Positions 22,877 to 33,368 are shown, numbered from the stretch's first letter. The stretch: 64,000 nucleotides of DNA from Nocardioides sp. REDSEA-S33_B3 (GCA_001627335.1 LUPK01000012.1:43851-107850); one strand, 5' to 3'. Notes: generated by a model not told the origin, from the letters alone. Program-made: numbers and translations.

Positions 22877-24562
22877 GTGCCGTACGTCGTCACCCAGTCG
22901 TGCTGCTCGGACGCCTCGTGCGTCCTGGCCTGCCCCGTCAACTGCATCCACCCCGCGCCCGGCGACCCCGACTTCGCCACCGCGGAGATGCTCTACATCG
23001 ACCCCGACGGGTGCGTCGACTGCGGCGCCTGCGCGACCGCCTGCCCGGTGGACGCCATCAAGCCGCACACGCTGCTCAGCCCGGCCGAGGAGCCGTTCCG
23101 GGCGCTGAACGCGGAGTACTTCGCGGTCTTCCCACACGCCGACCGCACCCCGGTCGCGGTGGTCCCGCCCCAGCGCCGGCTGCGTGAGCGTCGCCCGGTG
23201 CGGGTGGCCGTGGTCGGCGCCGGCCCGGCCGGGCTGTACGCCGCCGACGAGCTGCTCAAGCACCCCGAGCTGCGCGTGGACGTGCTCGACCGGTTGCCGA
23301 CGCCGCACGGCCTCGTCCGCGCCGGCGTGGCCCCGGACCACCAGCGCACGAAGCAGACCGAGCGGCTCCTTGCGCAGATCGAGGACCAGCCCGGCTTCGG
23401 CTACCTGCTGGGTGTCGAGGTCGGCAAGGACCTGTCGCGTGCCGAGCTCGACGAGCGCTACGACGCGGTCATCTGGACCGTAGGGGCGTCGGCGGACAAG
23501 CCGCTCCGTGTCCCCGGCGAGGACCTGCCCGGCTCGCTCTCGGCGACCGAGGTCGTCGGCTGGTACAACGGGCACCCCGACCACCAGGACCTCGCCGTGG
23601 ACCTCGGTCACGAGCGGGTCGTGGTCGTGGGCAACGGCAACGTGGCCCTCGACGTCGCTCGCGTGCTCACGCTGGATCCCGAGCGGCTGCGCGGGACCGA
23701 CATCGCCGGTCTGCCCTGGGCCCAGCTGGCGCAGAGCCGGGTCCGCGAGGTCGTGGTCCTGGGTCGTCGTGGCCCCGCCCAGGCGGCGTTCACGCTGCCC
23801 GAGCTCGTCGGCCTGGTGGCGTTGGCCGAGGAGGGCTTGGTCGACGTCGTCGTCGAGGCCGGTGGTGCGGACCTGCCCGCGGACACCCCGGTGGGCCGCC
23901 AGCTCGCCCGCCTGCGCGACCTCACCCCCGACCCGTCCCGGCGTCGCATCGTGCTGCGCTTCCTCACCCAGCCGCTCGCCGTGCTCGGGGAGGACCGCGT
24001 GCGCGGCCTCGAGGTCGAGCGCACCACCCTCGAGCCCGGGCCCGACGGCACGCTCCGCGCGGTCGGCACCGGGGAGACCGAGGTGCTCGACTGCGGCCTG
24101 GTCCTGCGTGCCGTGGGCTACCACGGTCGCGAGGTCGCCGACCTGCCCTACGACCCGGCCACCGGCACCGTGCCGAGCGACGCAGGGCGGGTCGAGCCCG
24201 GCACCTACGTCGCCGGCTGGGTCAAGCGGGGACCGACCGGCTTCATCGGCACCAACAAGTCCTGCGCCCAGGAGACCGTCTCCCGGCTGCTCGACGACCT
24301 CGACGCGGGACTGGTCACCCCTCCCGCGCGCGACGCCGACGACCTCGGGGCGCTGCTGGCCAGCCGGGGCGTCACGGTGCTCGACCTCGCCGACTGGCGC
24401 GCCCTGGACGCCGAGGAGCGTCGACGCGGCGCCACCAGCGGTCGGGTCCGGGCCAAGATCGTGGACCGCGAGGAGATGCTCCGCGTGGCGGTCGAGGCAC
24501 GTCGCGAGCGCGTCACCCGATCCCGGTACTCTTCGAGGCCGAAGGCGCGGAGCACGCGCTGA
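22877..24562 (+). CDS. Ferredoxin fused to FAD-dependent ferredoxin-NADP+ reductase (FprB-like)
   Basis: A 561-residue electron-transfer protein. The N-terminal 60 residues are a bacterial ferredoxin with CSDASCVLACPVNC and CVDCGACATACPVD, giving [3Fe-4S]/[4Fe-4S]-type ligand sets. From about residue 108 there is an adrenodoxin-reductase-type FAD/NADPH module: VAVVGAGPAGLYAA, PHGLVRAGVAPDH, VVVVGNGNVALDVAR and WVKRGPTGFIGTNK. It would move electrons from NADPH to the neighbouring diiron oxygenase. GTG 22877 lies 16 nt after the oxygenase stop. Confidence 0.93.
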   Translation: MPYVVTQSCCSDASCVLACPVNCIHPAPGDPDFATAEMLYIDPDGCVDCGACATACPVDAIKPHTLLSPAEEPFRALNAEYFAVFPHADRTPVAVVPPQRRLRERRPVRVAVVGAGPAGLYAADELLKHPELRVDVLDRLPTPHGLVRAGVAPDHQRTKQTERLLAQIEDQPGFGYLLGVEVGKDLSRAELDERYDAVIWTVGASADKPLRVPGEDLPGSLSATEVVGWYNGHPDHQDLAVDLGHERVVVVGNGNVALDVARVLTLDPERLRGTDIAGLPWAQLAQSRVREVVVLGRRGPAQAAFTLPELVGLVALAEEGLVDVVVEAGGADLPADTPVGRQLARLRDLTPDPSRRRIVLRFLTQPLAVLGEDRVRGLEVERTTLEPGPDGTLRAVGTGETEVLDCGLVLRAVGYHGREVADLPYDPATGTVPSDAGRVEPGTYVAGWVKRGPTGFIGTNKSCAQETVSRLLDDLDAGLVTPPARDADDLGALLASRGVTVLDLADWRALDAEERRRGATSGRVRAKIVDREEMLRVAVEARRERVTRSRYSSRPKARSTR

Positions 24563-24596
24563 CCCGATCCGAGGCGACGTCCGGGAGGAGCCAGGC

Positions 24597-25349
24597 ATGC
24601 CGACCAGCCCGGTGCGCTCGGACGGTGGGTCGGCCGCTCGTCAGGGCGGTCGCCAGGACGGACGGCAGGCCCGCTGGGACCGGCACAACCAGGAGCGCCG
24701 TCAGCAGATCCTCGACGCGGCGATCGCGGTGGTCGAGGCCCACGAGCCGGGCGCCGAGGTGCACGTCCAGCAGATCGCCGAGCGCGCGGGCCTGAGCCGC
24801 ACGGTCGTCTACCGGCACTTCTCCGACCGGGCCGACCTCGACCGCGCCGTGCAGACCGCCATCGTCGACGACCTCTCCGGCGAGCTGCTGCCCGCGGTCA
24901 CGCTCGACGGCACGATCCCGCAGATCATCGAGCGGATCGTGTCCACCTACGTCAGCTGGGCGGTGGCCCACCCGGCCCTGCACCGGCTCGCCGAGCAGGA
25001 CTCCTCGGCCGACGGCACCGGGCCGCTGCAGCAGGGGATCGAGCGCATCGCCCACCAGGTCGTCGAGCTGATCAGCACCGCCGTCGAGCTCCTCGGCGTC
25101 GAGATGAGCCAGGACGAGTCCGACGCGGTCGACCCGCTGGTCTTCGGCCTCGTGGGCGCGGTCTTCTCCGCCGTACGCCGCTGGATGGCCCGGCCCGAGC
25201 GCACGCCGTCGGCCCCGGTGCTGGTGTCGCTCGTGACCGACTCGGTCTGGTTCATCCTCGACGGGCACGCCCGTTCGCTGGGGCTCTCCCTGCACCGCGA
25301 CCAGCCGGTCGAGGAGCTGCTCGCGGCCGCCGCGGGAGGACGGGAGTGA
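24597..25349 (+). CDS. TetR/AcrR family transcriptional regulator
   Basis: A 250-residue repressor-type protein. The N-terminal extension is polar (about 30 residues). The helix-turn-helix runs RRQQILDAAIAVVEA to IAERAGLSRTVVYRHFSDRADL. The C-terminal part is the all-helical ligand domain, with the FILDGHARSLGL ending common to actinobacterial fatty-acid/oxygenase regulators. GGGAGGAGCC precedes ATG 24597. It most likely represses the oxygenase promoter 2.8 kb upstream, where palindromes overlap the promoter, and therefore its own operon. Confidence 0.9.
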   Translation: MPTSPVRSDGGSAARQGGRQDGRQARWDRHNQERRQQILDAAIAVVEAHEPGAEVHVQQIAERAGLSRTVVYRHFSDRADLDRAVQTAIVDDLSGELLPAVTLDGTIPQIIERIVSTYVSWAVAHPALHRLAEQDSSADGTGPLQQGIERIAHQVVELISTAVELLGVEMSQDESDAVDPLVFGLVGAVFSAVRRWMARPERTPSAPVLVSLVTDSVWFILDGHARSLGLSLHRDQPVEELLAAAAGGRE

Positions 25350-25894
25350 GCGACGCCGACGACCCGCTGCGCCAGGACGGCGTGGGGGAGACCGACCATC
25401 TCGACCGGCTGTGGACCCCGCATCGGATGGCCTACATCCGGGGTGAGAACAAGCCGAGCGACGCCACCTCCGGCCAGTGCCCGTTCTGCCGGGTGCCGTC
25501 GTTGCCCGACGACGAGGGCCTGGTGGTGCGCCGCGGGGAGCTGGCCTTCGTGCTCCTCAACCTCTACCCCTACGCGCCGGGCCACCTGATGGTCTGTCCC
25601 TACCGCCACATCGCCGACTACACCGAGACCACCGACGCGGAGGCCGCGGAGATCGCCGACCTCACCCGCGAGGCGATGCGCACGGTGCGTCACGTGTCGC
25701 GCGCCGGCGGGTTCAACCTCGGCATGAACCAGGGCGAGGTGGCCGGCGCCGGTATCGCCGCCCACCTGCACCAGCACGTGGTGCCTCGCTGGCCCGGCGA
25801 CCAGAACTTCATGCCGATCATCGGGCGCACCAAGACCCTGCCCGAGCTGCTGGGCGACACCCGAGCGCTGCTCGCGGAGCAGTGGCAGGGCTAG
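25346..25894 (+). CDS. HIT family nucleotide phosphohydrolase/phosphorylase
   Basis: A 182-residue histidine-triad protein. HLHQHVVPRW is the active triad (HxHxH), and CPFCRVPS near residue 47 is the Zn-binding Cys pair common in actinobacterial members. LVVRRGELAFVLLNLYPYAPGHLMVCPYRH is the family core. These enzymes act on dinucleoside polyphosphates (Ap4A-type). It normally sits between thrS and the PIP-synthase gene in this phylum, which fits here. The GTG start overlaps the TetR stop. Confidence 0.9.
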   Translation: MSDADDPLRQDGVGETDHLDRLWTPHRMAYIRGENKPSDATSGQCPFCRVPSLPDDEGLVVRRGELAFVLLNLYPYAPGHLMVCPYRHIADYTETTDAEAAEIADLTREAMRTVRHVSRAGGFNLGMNQGEVAGAGIAAHLHQHVVPRWPGDQNFMPIIGRTKTLPELLGDTRALLAEQWQG

Positions 25895-26664
25895 CCCCGG
25901 GGTCGGCCCGCGACGACGCCGCGCTGGCGGCCTCCGTGGTCGAGCAGGCGGCAACGCTGGCCGCCGCCGAGCGCCGCTCCGGGCTGGCGACCTCCCAGAA
26001 GACGTCGGTCTCCGACGTCGTCACCAACGCCGACCACGCGGCCGAGGCCCTGGTCGAGAAGCTCCTGAGCGACGGGCGACCGGACGACGGGCTGCTGGGC
26101 GAGGAGGGCGCCTACCGCCCCAGCGCCACCGGCCGCACCTGGGTCGTCGACCCCGTGGACGGCACCTACAACTTCGCGCAGGGCCTGGACTGGTGGTGCT
26201 CGGCGCTCGCGCTGGAGGTCGACGGCGCGCCGGTGCTCGGCGCGGTCCGCCACGACGCCTCAGCGACCACGTGGGTCGGGGGCCGCGACGTGCCGCCGAC
26301 CCGAGGCGGCGAGCCGGTGGCCCCGCTGGTCGACCGGGGCCTGGCGGAGGCCTGCGTGGCGACGTACCTCCACCCGCCGTGGATCGGCACCGACGTCTCC
26401 TGTGCCTTCGACCGCTTCGCCTCACGGGCCGCCACGCTGAGGATGATGGGCTCGGGCACCATGGACGCGATGGCCGTCGCGGACGGCCGGGTGCACCTGG
26501 TCTGCCAGCACACGGTGCCGCCGTGGGACTGGATGCCCGGTGCCGCGATCATCCGCGCGCTCGGTGGCGAGGTGCGCCACGTCGAGGCGGCCGGACGCAC
26601 CTGGTACGTCGCCGGGGTGCCCACTGCCGTGGCCGAGACTGTCGACGCGCTCGTCGGCGGCTAG
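25882..26664 (+). CDS. Inositol monophosphatase family phosphatase
   Basis: A 260-residue Mg2+-dependent phosphatase of the IMPase superfamily. The metal motifs are GEEGAY (residue about 74), WVVDPVDGTYNF (residue about 89) and the C-terminal WDWMPGAAIIRALGG. Members hydrolyse inositol phosphate, histidinol phosphate or bisphosphate nucleotides. Next to a predicted phosphatidylinositol phosphate synthase, an inositol phosphate substrate is attractive but unproven. GTG 25882 overlaps the end of the HIT gene by 13 nt, and no later start keeps the N-terminal helix. Confidence 0.85.
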   Translation: MAGLAPGSARDDAALAASVVEQAATLAAAERRSGLATSQKTSVSDVVTNADHAAEALVEKLLSDGRPDDGLLGEEGAYRPSATGRTWVVDPVDGTYNFAQGLDWWCSALALEVDGAPVLGAVRHDASATTWVGGRDVPPTRGGEPVAPLVDRGLAEACVATYLHPPWIGTDVSCAFDRFASRAATLRMMGSGTMDAMAVADGRVHLVCQHTVPPWDWMPGAAIIRALGGEVRHVEAAGRTWYVAGVPTAVAETVDALVGG

Positions 26665-26667
26665 GGT
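26662..26667 (+). promoter_or_regulatory. -10 box (TAGGGT) for a leaderless transcript
   Basis: TAGGGT ends 7 nt before GTG 26675 and overlaps the stop of the preceding phosphatase gene. No ribosome site separates it from the start. Inferred. Confidence 0.45.
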
Positions 26668-26674
26668 CGTCGCC

Positions 26675-27289
26675 GTGTTGGACAGGTTCAAGGGCTTCTG
26701 GCAGGGCGTGATGCTCGCGCCGTTCGTGCGTCTCTTCATCCGCCTCGGGATCAGCCCCGACGTCGTCACCCTCGTCGGCACCCTCGGCGTCGCCGCCGGC
26801 GCGCTGGTCTTCTTCCCCCAGGGCATGCTGCTGACCGGGGTCCTGGTGATCACCGCCTTCGTCTTCAGCGACCTCATCGACGGCCAGATGGCCCGCACCC
26901 TGGGCCGTTCCTCGAAGTTCGGCGCGTTCTGGGACTCCACGCTCGACCGGATCGGCGACGGTGCGGTCTTCGGTGGCCTGGTGCTCTTCTTCGCCGGCCC
27001 CGGCGACTCCACGCTCTACACCGCGGTCGCCCTCTACTGCCTGGTGATGGGCTCGGTGACGTCCTACGCCCGTGCCCGCGCGGAGTCGCTGGGCATGGAC
27101 GCCAAGGGCGGGCTCGCCGAGCGCGCGGACCGACTGGTCCTGATCCTGGTCGCGACGGGCCTCGGGGCGATCTTCGACGTGCCGTTCCTGATGTACGCCG
27201 CCCTGTGGATCCTGGTCTTCGCCAACACCTACACCGTGGTGTTCCGGGTGCTGAAGGTCCGAGCCCAAGCTACTGAGCCTGCGAAGTAG
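26675..27289 (+). CDS. pgsA: CDP-alcohol phosphatidyltransferase, phosphatidylinositol phosphate synthase-like
   Basis: A 204-residue membrane enzyme that joins CDP-diacylglycerol to an inositol-phosphate-type alcohol. The CDP-alcohol motif is complete: DLIDGQMAR, then G-AFWDSTLD (D-x2-DG-x2-AR-x8-G-x3-D-x3-D) at residues about 67-89. About five hydrophobic helices are visible. The location after HIT matches actinobacterial PIP synthase genes, which supports that assignment over phosphatidylglycerophosphate synthase. The last residues (TEPAK) are encoded by the start of a dispersed repeat. The acyltransferase and mannosyltransferase genes that usually follow are missing. Confidence 0.85.
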   Translation: MLDRFKGFWQGVMLAPFVRLFIRLGISPDVVTLVGTLGVAAGALVFFPQGMLLTGVLVITAFVFSDLIDGQMARTLGRSSKFGAFWDSTLDRIGDGAVFGGLVLFFAGPGDSTLYTAVALYCLVMGSVTSYARARAESLGMDAKGGLAERADRLVLILVATGLGAIFDVPFLMYAALWILVFANTYTVVFRVLKVRAQATEPAK

Positions 27290-27360
27290 CGCCGGGCGAG
27301 GAGGTTGAGGAGCGTCGGCTCCGGGGAACGCAGCGAGACGGAGCGACGCGTCTCGAAACC
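27275..27360. repeat. Dispersed palindromic repeat, reaching into pgsA
   Basis: GAGCCTGCGAAG at 27275 is followed by GGTTGAGGAGCG and ends CGACGCGTCTCGAAACC (27344-27360), as at 451-509. The 5' part supplies the last codons and stop of the preceding gene. Confidence 0.75.
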
Positions 27361-27467
27361 TGGTCGTCAGGCCCTCGCGCTGGATGCCGAGGCAGCCACG
27401 GGCGACTCGCCGGCCGCCTAGGACTCGTCCTAGCCGGTCCGGAGTCGGCCGCGACAGGTGGCATCCG

Positions 27468-27473
27468 TAGAAT
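27468..27473 (+). promoter_or_regulatory. -10 box (TAGAAT) for leaderless pdxS
   Basis: TAGAAT ends 7 nt before ATG 27481, so transcription would begin at the start codon. No clear -35 or ribosome site. Inferred. Confidence 0.5.
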
Positions 27474-27480
27474 CGGAATC

Positions 27481-28398
27481 ATGGCCGACACGTCTGAGAA
27501 CACCGTTCAGTCCACGCCGGGCATCGGCACCACCCGCGTCAAGCGCGGCATGGCCGAGATGCTCAAGGGCGGCGTGATCATGGACGTGGTCACCCCCGAG
27601 CAGGCGAAGATCGCCGAGGACGCCGGCGCAGTCGCCGTGATGGCCCTCGAGCGCGTCCCGGCCGACATCCGCGCCCAGGGCGGCGTGTCCCGGATGAGCG
27701 ACCCGGACATGATCGACGGGATCATCGAGGCCGTCTCGATCCCGGTCATGGCCAAGGCGCGCATCGGTCACTTCATGGAGGCCCAGGTCCTGCAGAGCCT
27801 CGGGGTCGACTACATCGACGAGTCCGAGGTGCTGACCCCGGCCGACTACACCAACCACATCGACAAGTGGACCTTCACCGTCCCCTTCGTCTGCGGTGCC
27901 ACCAACCTCGGCGAGGCCCTGCGCCGCATCACCGAGGGTGCGGCGATGATCCGCTCCAAGGGCGAGGCCGGCACCGGTGACGTCTCCAATGCCGTCACCC
28001 ACATGCGCACCATCAAGGGCGAGATCCGCCGGCTCTCCTCGCTGAGCGAGGACGAGCTCTACGTCGCGGCCAAGGAGCTGCAGGCCCCCTACGACCTCGT
28101 CAAGGAGGTCGCCACCACCGGTGCCCTCCCCGTCGTGCTGTTCACCGCCGGCGGCATCGCCACCCCGGCCGACGCGGCGATGATGATGCAGCTCGGCGCC
28201 GACGGCGTCTTCGTGGGCTCGGGCATCTTCAAGTCCGGCAACCCGGCCCAGCGCGCCGAGGCCATCGTCAAGGCCACCACCTTCCACGACGACCCCGCCA
28301 TGGTCGCCAAGGTCTCCCGGGGGCTGGGCGAGGCCATGGTAGGCATCAACGTCGAGGAGCTCCCGGCTCCGCACCGCCTCTCCGAGCGCGGCTGGTGA
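27481..28398 (+). CDS. pdxS: Pyridoxal 5'-phosphate synthase, lyase subunit
   Basis: A 305-residue (beta/alpha)8 enzyme that makes PLP from ribose 5-phosphate, glyceraldehyde 3-phosphate and ammonia. Strongly conserved segments include [16 protein letters not shown] (catalytic Lys after Met-Leu), [34 protein letters not shown] and [35 protein letters not shown] 27481 gives the normal N-terminus. Its glutaminase partner pdxT lies 830 bp downstream, separated by a gene on the other strand, which is unusual for this pair. Confidence 0.97.
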   Translation: MADTSENTVQSTPGIGTTRVKRGMAEMLKGGVIMDVVTPEQAKIAEDAGAVAVMALERVPADIRAQGGVSRMSDPDMIDGIIEAVSIPVMAKARIGHFMEAQVLQSLGVDYIDESEVLTPADYTNHIDKWTFTVPFVCGATNLGEALRRITEGAAMIRSKGEAGTGDVSNAVTHMRTIKGEIRRLSSLSEDELYVAAKELQAPYDLVKEVATTGALPVVLFTAGGIATPADAAMMMQLGADGVFVGSGIFKSGNPAQRAEAIVKATTFHDDPAMVAKVSRGLGEAMVGINVEELPAPHRLSERGW

Positions 28399-28422
28399 CG
28401 CGCTCCCGGGCTGTGCGACGAC

Positions 28423-29202
28423 CTAGCGCAGCTCGGGACAGTCCAACCGCTCCCGGTCGGCGGCCGACAACGCGTCGTAGTCGCCGACCAGGTCGGTGAC
28501 GGTGCCGTCGACCGGGTCGAGGTAGGCCCGGAAGTCGTACTGGTCCGCAGCCCAGTAGACCTGCGGCTCGCCGCCGTCGGAGACGGTGTACTCACCCGAC
28601 GGCTCACCCATGGCCGCCACGACGTCGACGCGGCTCGCGCCGAGCTCGAGGTCGCACCAGGCCCCGACCCACTGCGCGGAGTCGGGGCTCGACGGTGTAC
28701 GACGCTCCTCGGACAGCACCCGCCAGGCGGCACGCTGCAGCTCCAGCTCCACCGTGACGGCGCTGGCGGGGAAGGTGACCGCGAGCGTCGCCTTCTCCCC
28801 GGTCAGCCGGGTGGTCTCGACGTCGACGGGGGAGTACTCCCGCAGCGGGTCCTCCCACAGCAGCGCCTCGAAGCCCACGCACGGGTCGCCGAGCTCGGCG
28901 CGATCGGCGAGGATCGCTTCGTACCGCAGTGCGATGGTGCGCTCGGGGTGCTGGATCCGGCATGCGGTGGCCGCGTCCCGGGCCTCCAGGGCACCCAGCC
29001 ACGCGAGGTACGCCGCCGTCGGCTCGTCCGGGGCTGATGCCGTGTCCGCGGTCGGCGTGCCGCCCGCCACGGTCGGGGAGACCGAGGCCAGTGGACGCGG
29101 GTCCGCGGGACGTGACTCCTCGTCGGCGCACGCCGCCAGGGCGAGCACGGGCGCCAACGCCAGGAGCGGGGGAGCGAGCAGGGCCGCCGGTCCACGGGTC
29201 AC
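28423..29202 (-). CDS. Secreted lipoprotein between pdxS and pdxT
   Basis: A 259-residue predicted lipoprotein of unknown function. The signal segment ALLAPPLLALAPVLALAAC ends in a lipobox (LALAAC). Then come a Thr/Ala/Pro linker, a helical AAYLAWLGALEARD region with AATACRI, and a C-terminal domain with SRVDVVAAMGEPSGEYTV, which resembles the small SmpA/BamE-like or DUF4878-type extracellular fold. GTG 29202 is chosen because it starts directly before the signal peptide. It is divergent from pdxT with only 23 bp between starts, so promoters overlap. Confidence 0.75.
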   Translation of the reverse strand: MTRGPAALLAPPLLALAPVLALAACADEESRPADPRPLASVSPTVAGGTPTADTASAPDEPTAAYLAWLGALEARDAATACRIQHPERTIALRYEAILADRAELGDPCVGFEALLWEDPLREYSPVDVETTRLTGEKATLAVTFPASAVTVELELQRAAWRVLSEERRTPSSPDSAQWVGAWCDLELGASRVDVVAAMGEPSGEYTVSDGGEPQVYWAADQYDFRAYLDPVDGTVTDLVGDYDALSAADRERLDCPELR

Positions 29203-29213
29203 GGGCCCCAGCC

Positions 29214-29219
29214 TAGGGT
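29214..29219 (+). promoter_or_regulatory. -10 box (TAGGGT) for leaderless pdxT
   Basis: TAGGGT ends 6 nt before GTG 29226. It lies within the 23 bp between two divergent starts. Inferred. Confidence 0.5.
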
Positions 29220-29225
29220 GGAAAC

Positions 29226-29837
29226 GTGACCTCACCGACCGTCGGCGTGCTGGCCCTGCAAGGCGACGTGCGCGAGCACCTGGCCGCCCTCGAGCGGCTC
29301 GGCGTGACCACCACGCGGGTGCGCCGACCCGAGGAGGTCGACTCCGTCGATGCGCTCGTGGTCCCCGGTGGTGAGTCCACGACGATGGCCAAGCTGGCGC
29401 GCACCTTCGGCGTGCTCGACCCGCTGCGCAAGCGCATCGAGGCCGGGCTGCCGGTGCTCGGGACCTGCGCGGGGATGATCATGCTCGCCGACCGTGTCCT
29501 CGACGGGGCGGTCGGCCAGGAGACGCTGGGCGGCATCGACATGACGGTCCGCCGAAACGCCTTCGGCCGGCAGGTCGACTCCTTCGAGGGTCCGGTCGAG
29601 CTGGAGGGCCTGGACTCGCCGGTGCACGGCGTCTTCATCCGTGCGCCGTGGGTGGAGTCGGTGGGCGACGGGGTCGAGGTGCTGGCCCGGGTCGACCACG
29701 AGGGTGCGCCGGGTGCGGCCGCCGGTAGGATCGTCGCGGTCCGTCAGGGCCCCCTGATGGCCACCTCGTTCCACCCCGAGGTGGGCGAGGACTCCCGGGT
29801 GCACGGCTTGTTCGTGGACCTGGTCCGAGGAAGCTGA
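29226..29837 (+). CDS. pdxT: Pyridoxal 5'-phosphate synthase, glutaminase subunit
   Basis: A 203-residue class I glutamine amidotransferase that supplies ammonia to PdxS. The nucleophile Cys is in [11 protein letters not shown] (near residue 80). [11 protein letters not shown] is the PdxT signature and [10 protein letters not shown] holds the His-Glu pair. The GTG start has no ribosome site but follows a -10 box. It is next to yebC with 15 nt between them. Confidence 0.96.
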   Translation: MTSPTVGVLALQGDVREHLAALERLGVTTTRVRRPEEVDSVDALVVPGGESTTMAKLARTFGVLDPLRKRIEAGLPVLGTCAGMIMLADRVLDGAVGQETLGGIDMTVRRNAFGRQVDSFEGPVELEGLDSPVHGVFIRAPWVESVGDGVEVLARVDHEGAPGAAAGRIVAVRQGPLMATSFHPEVGEDSRVHGLFVDLVRGS

Positions 29838-29852
29838 GGCAGAGAGAAGAGC

Positions 29853-30620
29853 ATGTCCGGGCACTCCAAGTGGGCGACCACGAAGCACAAGAAGGCCGCG
29901 ATCGACGCCAAGCGCGGCAAGCTGTTCGCGAAGCTGATCAAGAACATCGAGATCGCCGCGAAGATGGGTGGCCCGGACCCATCCGGCAACCCGACGCTCT
30001 ACGACGCCATCCAGAAGGCCAAGAAGCAGTCGGTCCCCAACAAGAACATCGACTCCGCGGTCAAGCGCGGCGGCGGCCTCGAGGGCGGCGGCGTCGACTA
30101 CGAGACGATCATGTACGAGGTCTACGGCCCCCAGGGCGTGGCCCTGCTCGTCGAGTGCCTCACCGACAACCGCAACCGCGCCGCGATGGAGGTCCGCACC
30201 GCGGTCACGCGCAACGGCGGCACCATGGCCGACCCCGGCTCGGTCTCGCGCCTGTTCGAGCGCAAGGGCGTCGTGGTCGTCCCCAAGTCGCAGGAGTCGC
30301 GCGAGGTCAGCGAGGACGACGTCCTCGAGGCGACCCTCGACGCCGGCGCCGAGGAGGTCAAGGACCACGGTGACAGCCTCGAGGTCCAGTCCGAGGCCAC
30401 CGACGTGGTCGCGGTGCGCACCTCGCTGCAGGACGCCGGGATCGACTACGACTCCGCCGAGGTCCAGTTCGTCGCGACCCTCGACATCCCGGTGGCTGAG
30501 CCGGATGTCGCCGCGAAGGTCTTCAAGCTCGTCGACGCGGTCGACGACCTCGACGACGTGCAGAACGTCTTCGTCAACGCCGACATCCCCGACGAGGTCA
30601 TGGAGGCGGCGGATCTCTGA
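29853..30620 (+). CDS. YebC/PmpR family protein
   Basis: A 255-residue member of the YebC family, known as a transcriptional regulator in some bacteria and as a translation factor at difficult proline stretches in others. The N-terminus [17 protein letters not shown] is diagnostic. [20 protein letters not shown] and [22 protein letters not shown] follow. It has a normal three-domain length and a good ribosome site (AGAGAAGAGC). It lies just before ruvC, the conserved position. Confidence 0.96.
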   Translation: MSGHSKWATTKHKKAAIDAKRGKLFAKLIKNIEIAAKMGGPDPSGNPTLYDAIQKAKKQSVPNKNIDSAVKRGGGLEGGGVDYETIMYEVYGPQGVALLVECLTDNRNRAAMEVRTAVTRNGGTMADPGSVSRLFERKGVVVVPKSQESREVSEDDVLEATLDAGAEEVKDHGDSLEVQSEATDVVAVRTSLQDAGIDYDSAEVQFVATLDIPVAEPDVAAKVFKLVDAVDDLDDVQNVFVNADIPDEVMEAADL

Positions 30621-30647
30621 CCCGGCGTAGCCGGGGCGGAGATCATC

Positions 30648-30709
30648 GGTGGTCGAGCGAGCCGTCACCGCCTGAGCCTGCGAAGGCGGTGAACCGGCGT
30701 GTCGAGACC
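30648..30709. repeat. Dispersed palindromic repeat, yebC-ruvC gap
   Basis: GGTGGTCGAGCG at the left and GTGTCGAGACC at the right form an imperfect inverted repeat. GAGCCTGCGAAGG lies inside. It occupies most of the 173-bp gap before ruvC. Confidence 0.65.
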
Positions 30710-30793
30710 CGGTGACGTACCCACCGACCGTTAGCGTGAGTCGAAGCGAACACACGTTCGATCGCACGACGACCTGACGAGGGAGGTACGCCG

Positions 30794-31321
30794 GTGCGCG
30801 TGCTCGGCATCGACCCCGGGCTCACCCGCTGCGGGATGGGCGTGGTCGAGGGCTCGGTCGGTCGTCCGCTGACCCTGGTCGACGTCAACGTCATCCGCAC
30901 CAGCTCCACGCTGCCGGTCGCCGAGCGGCTGGTGAGCATCGAGAAGGGCGTCGATGCCTGGATCGAGGAGCACCGCCCCGACGCCGTGGCCGTCGAGCGG
31001 GTCTTCGCCCGCTCCGACGTCAGCACCGTCATGGGCACCGCCCAGGCCAGCGGCATCGCCATGGTGTGCGCCGCCCGCCGGGGGCTGCCCATCGCCCTGC
31101 ACACCCCCAGCGAGGTCAAGGCGGCGGTGTCCGGCAGCGGACGCGCCACCAAGCAGCAGGTGGGGGCGATGGTGACCCGCATCCTGCGCCTCGACGCCGC
31201 ACCCAAGCCGGCCGACGCCGCCGACGCGCTGGCGCTGGCCATCACCCACATCTGGCGCGGCGGCGCCCAGGCCCGCCTGGAGCAGGCCCTGGCCCGCAGC
31301 CGAGGAGGTCTCTGCCCGTGA
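30794..31321 (+). CDS. ruvC: Crossover junction endodeoxyribonuclease RuvC
   Basis: A 175-residue Holliday-junction resolvase. Catalytic acids are visible in [12 protein letters not shown] (Asp7 type), VAVERVF (Glu) and the C-terminal [15 protein letters not shown]. Family length. GAGGGAGGTAC precedes GTG 30794. It is GTGA-coupled to ruvA, so the three Ruv proteins are made together. Confidence 0.97.
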   Translation: MRVLGIDPGLTRCGMGVVEGSVGRPLTLVDVNVIRTSSTLPVAERLVSIEKGVDAWIEEHRPDAVAVERVFARSDVSTVMGTAQASGIAMVCAARRGLPIALHTPSEVKAAVSGSGRATKQQVGAMVTRILRLDAAPKPADAADALALAITHIWRGGAQARLEQALARSRGGLCP

Positions 31322-31922
31322 TCGCGTTCGTCCGCGGCCCCGTCGCCGCCGTCACCCTCTCCAGCGCCGTGCTGGAGGTGGGCGGTGTCGGGCTGGAGCT
31401 GATGTGCACCCCCGGCACCCTGGCCACGCTGTCGCCGAAGGTCGGCACCGGTCAGACCGCGACCCTGCCCACCTCGATGGTGGTGCGCGAGGACTCCCTG
31501 ACACTGTTCGGGTTCCTCGACGAGGACGAGAAGACCTGCTTCGAGCTGCTGCAGACCGCGAGCGGCGTCGGCCCCAAGCTCGCGCAGGCGATGCTGGCGG
31601 TGCTCAGCCCCGACGACCTGCGTGCGGCCGTCTCCGGCGAGGACGTCAAGACCCTGACCCGCGTGCCCGGCATCGGCCAGAAGGGAGCCCAGCGGATCAT
31701 CCTCGAGCTCAAGGACCGGCTGGGAGCCCCCGTCGGGTCCCGCGCCGTGGCCGCGCCCCGGGTCGAGGAGCCCTGGCGCGACCAGGTCCGCCAGGGCCTG
31801 CAGGGCCTGGGCTGGTCGGCCAAGGACGCCGACCGCGCCGTCGACGAGGTCGCGCCGGGCCCGGGGGAGACCCCCGACGTCGCGGCGCTGCTGCGCGCGG
31901 CCCTCCGAGCCCTGTCCAAGGC

Positions 31923-31926
<4 letters not shown>
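31318..31926 (+). CDS. ruvA: Holliday junction branch migration protein RuvA
   Basis: A 202-residue junction-binding subunit. The N-terminal OB fold ([22 protein letters not shown]) is followed by paired helix-hairpin-helix motifs ([13 protein letters not shown] and [20 protein letters not shown]) and the C-terminal RuvB-binding three-helix domain ([19 protein letters not shown]). The GTG start overlaps the ruvC stop, and its stop overlaps the ruvB start. Confidence 0.97.
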
Positions 31927-32987
<1,061 letters not shown>

Positions 32988-33066
32988 GTCACGGCTACAC
33001 TGCGTCGGCGGTCGTCCCCGGGCGTCCGCATGCCCACCATCGCCCTCGTCGGAGAGGTACGTCGTC

Positions 33067-33363
33067 GTGCAGGACCTCGCGGCAATCCTGCCGTTCCTTG
33101 CCATCGCAGTGCTGTTCTGGTTCCTGGCCATCCGCCCCCAGCAGCGGCGGGCGCGGGAACTCCAGGCCATGCAGCAGGCGTTGAGCGTCGGTGACGACGT
33201 GATGCTGACCTCGGGCGTCTACGGGACGCTCACCGAGATCGACGAGGAGACGATCCGTGTCGAGATCGCGCCGGGTGTGACCATCAAGGTCGCGCGCGGG
33301 GCGGTCGGTCGACGGGTCGACGAGCCAGGGGAGGGGCAGACGCCCGCCCCGGAGGAGAACTGA
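33067..33363 (+). CDS. yajC: Preprotein translocase subunit YajC
   Basis: A 98-residue single-span membrane protein associated with SecDF. The transmembrane helix is ILPFLAIAVLFWFLAIRPQQ, and RPQQRR after it is the family signature. SVGDDVMLTSGVYGTLTEID and a beta-rich tail follow. GAGAGG lies upstream of GTG 33067, the only in-frame start at a suitable distance. It is 5 nt before secD. Confidence 0.94.
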   Translation: MQDLAAILPFLAIAVLFWFLAIRPQQRRARELQAMQQALSVGDDVMLTSGVYGTLTEIDEETIRVEIAPGVTIKVARGAVGRRVDEPGEGQTPAPEEN

Positions 33364-33368
33364 CGCAG

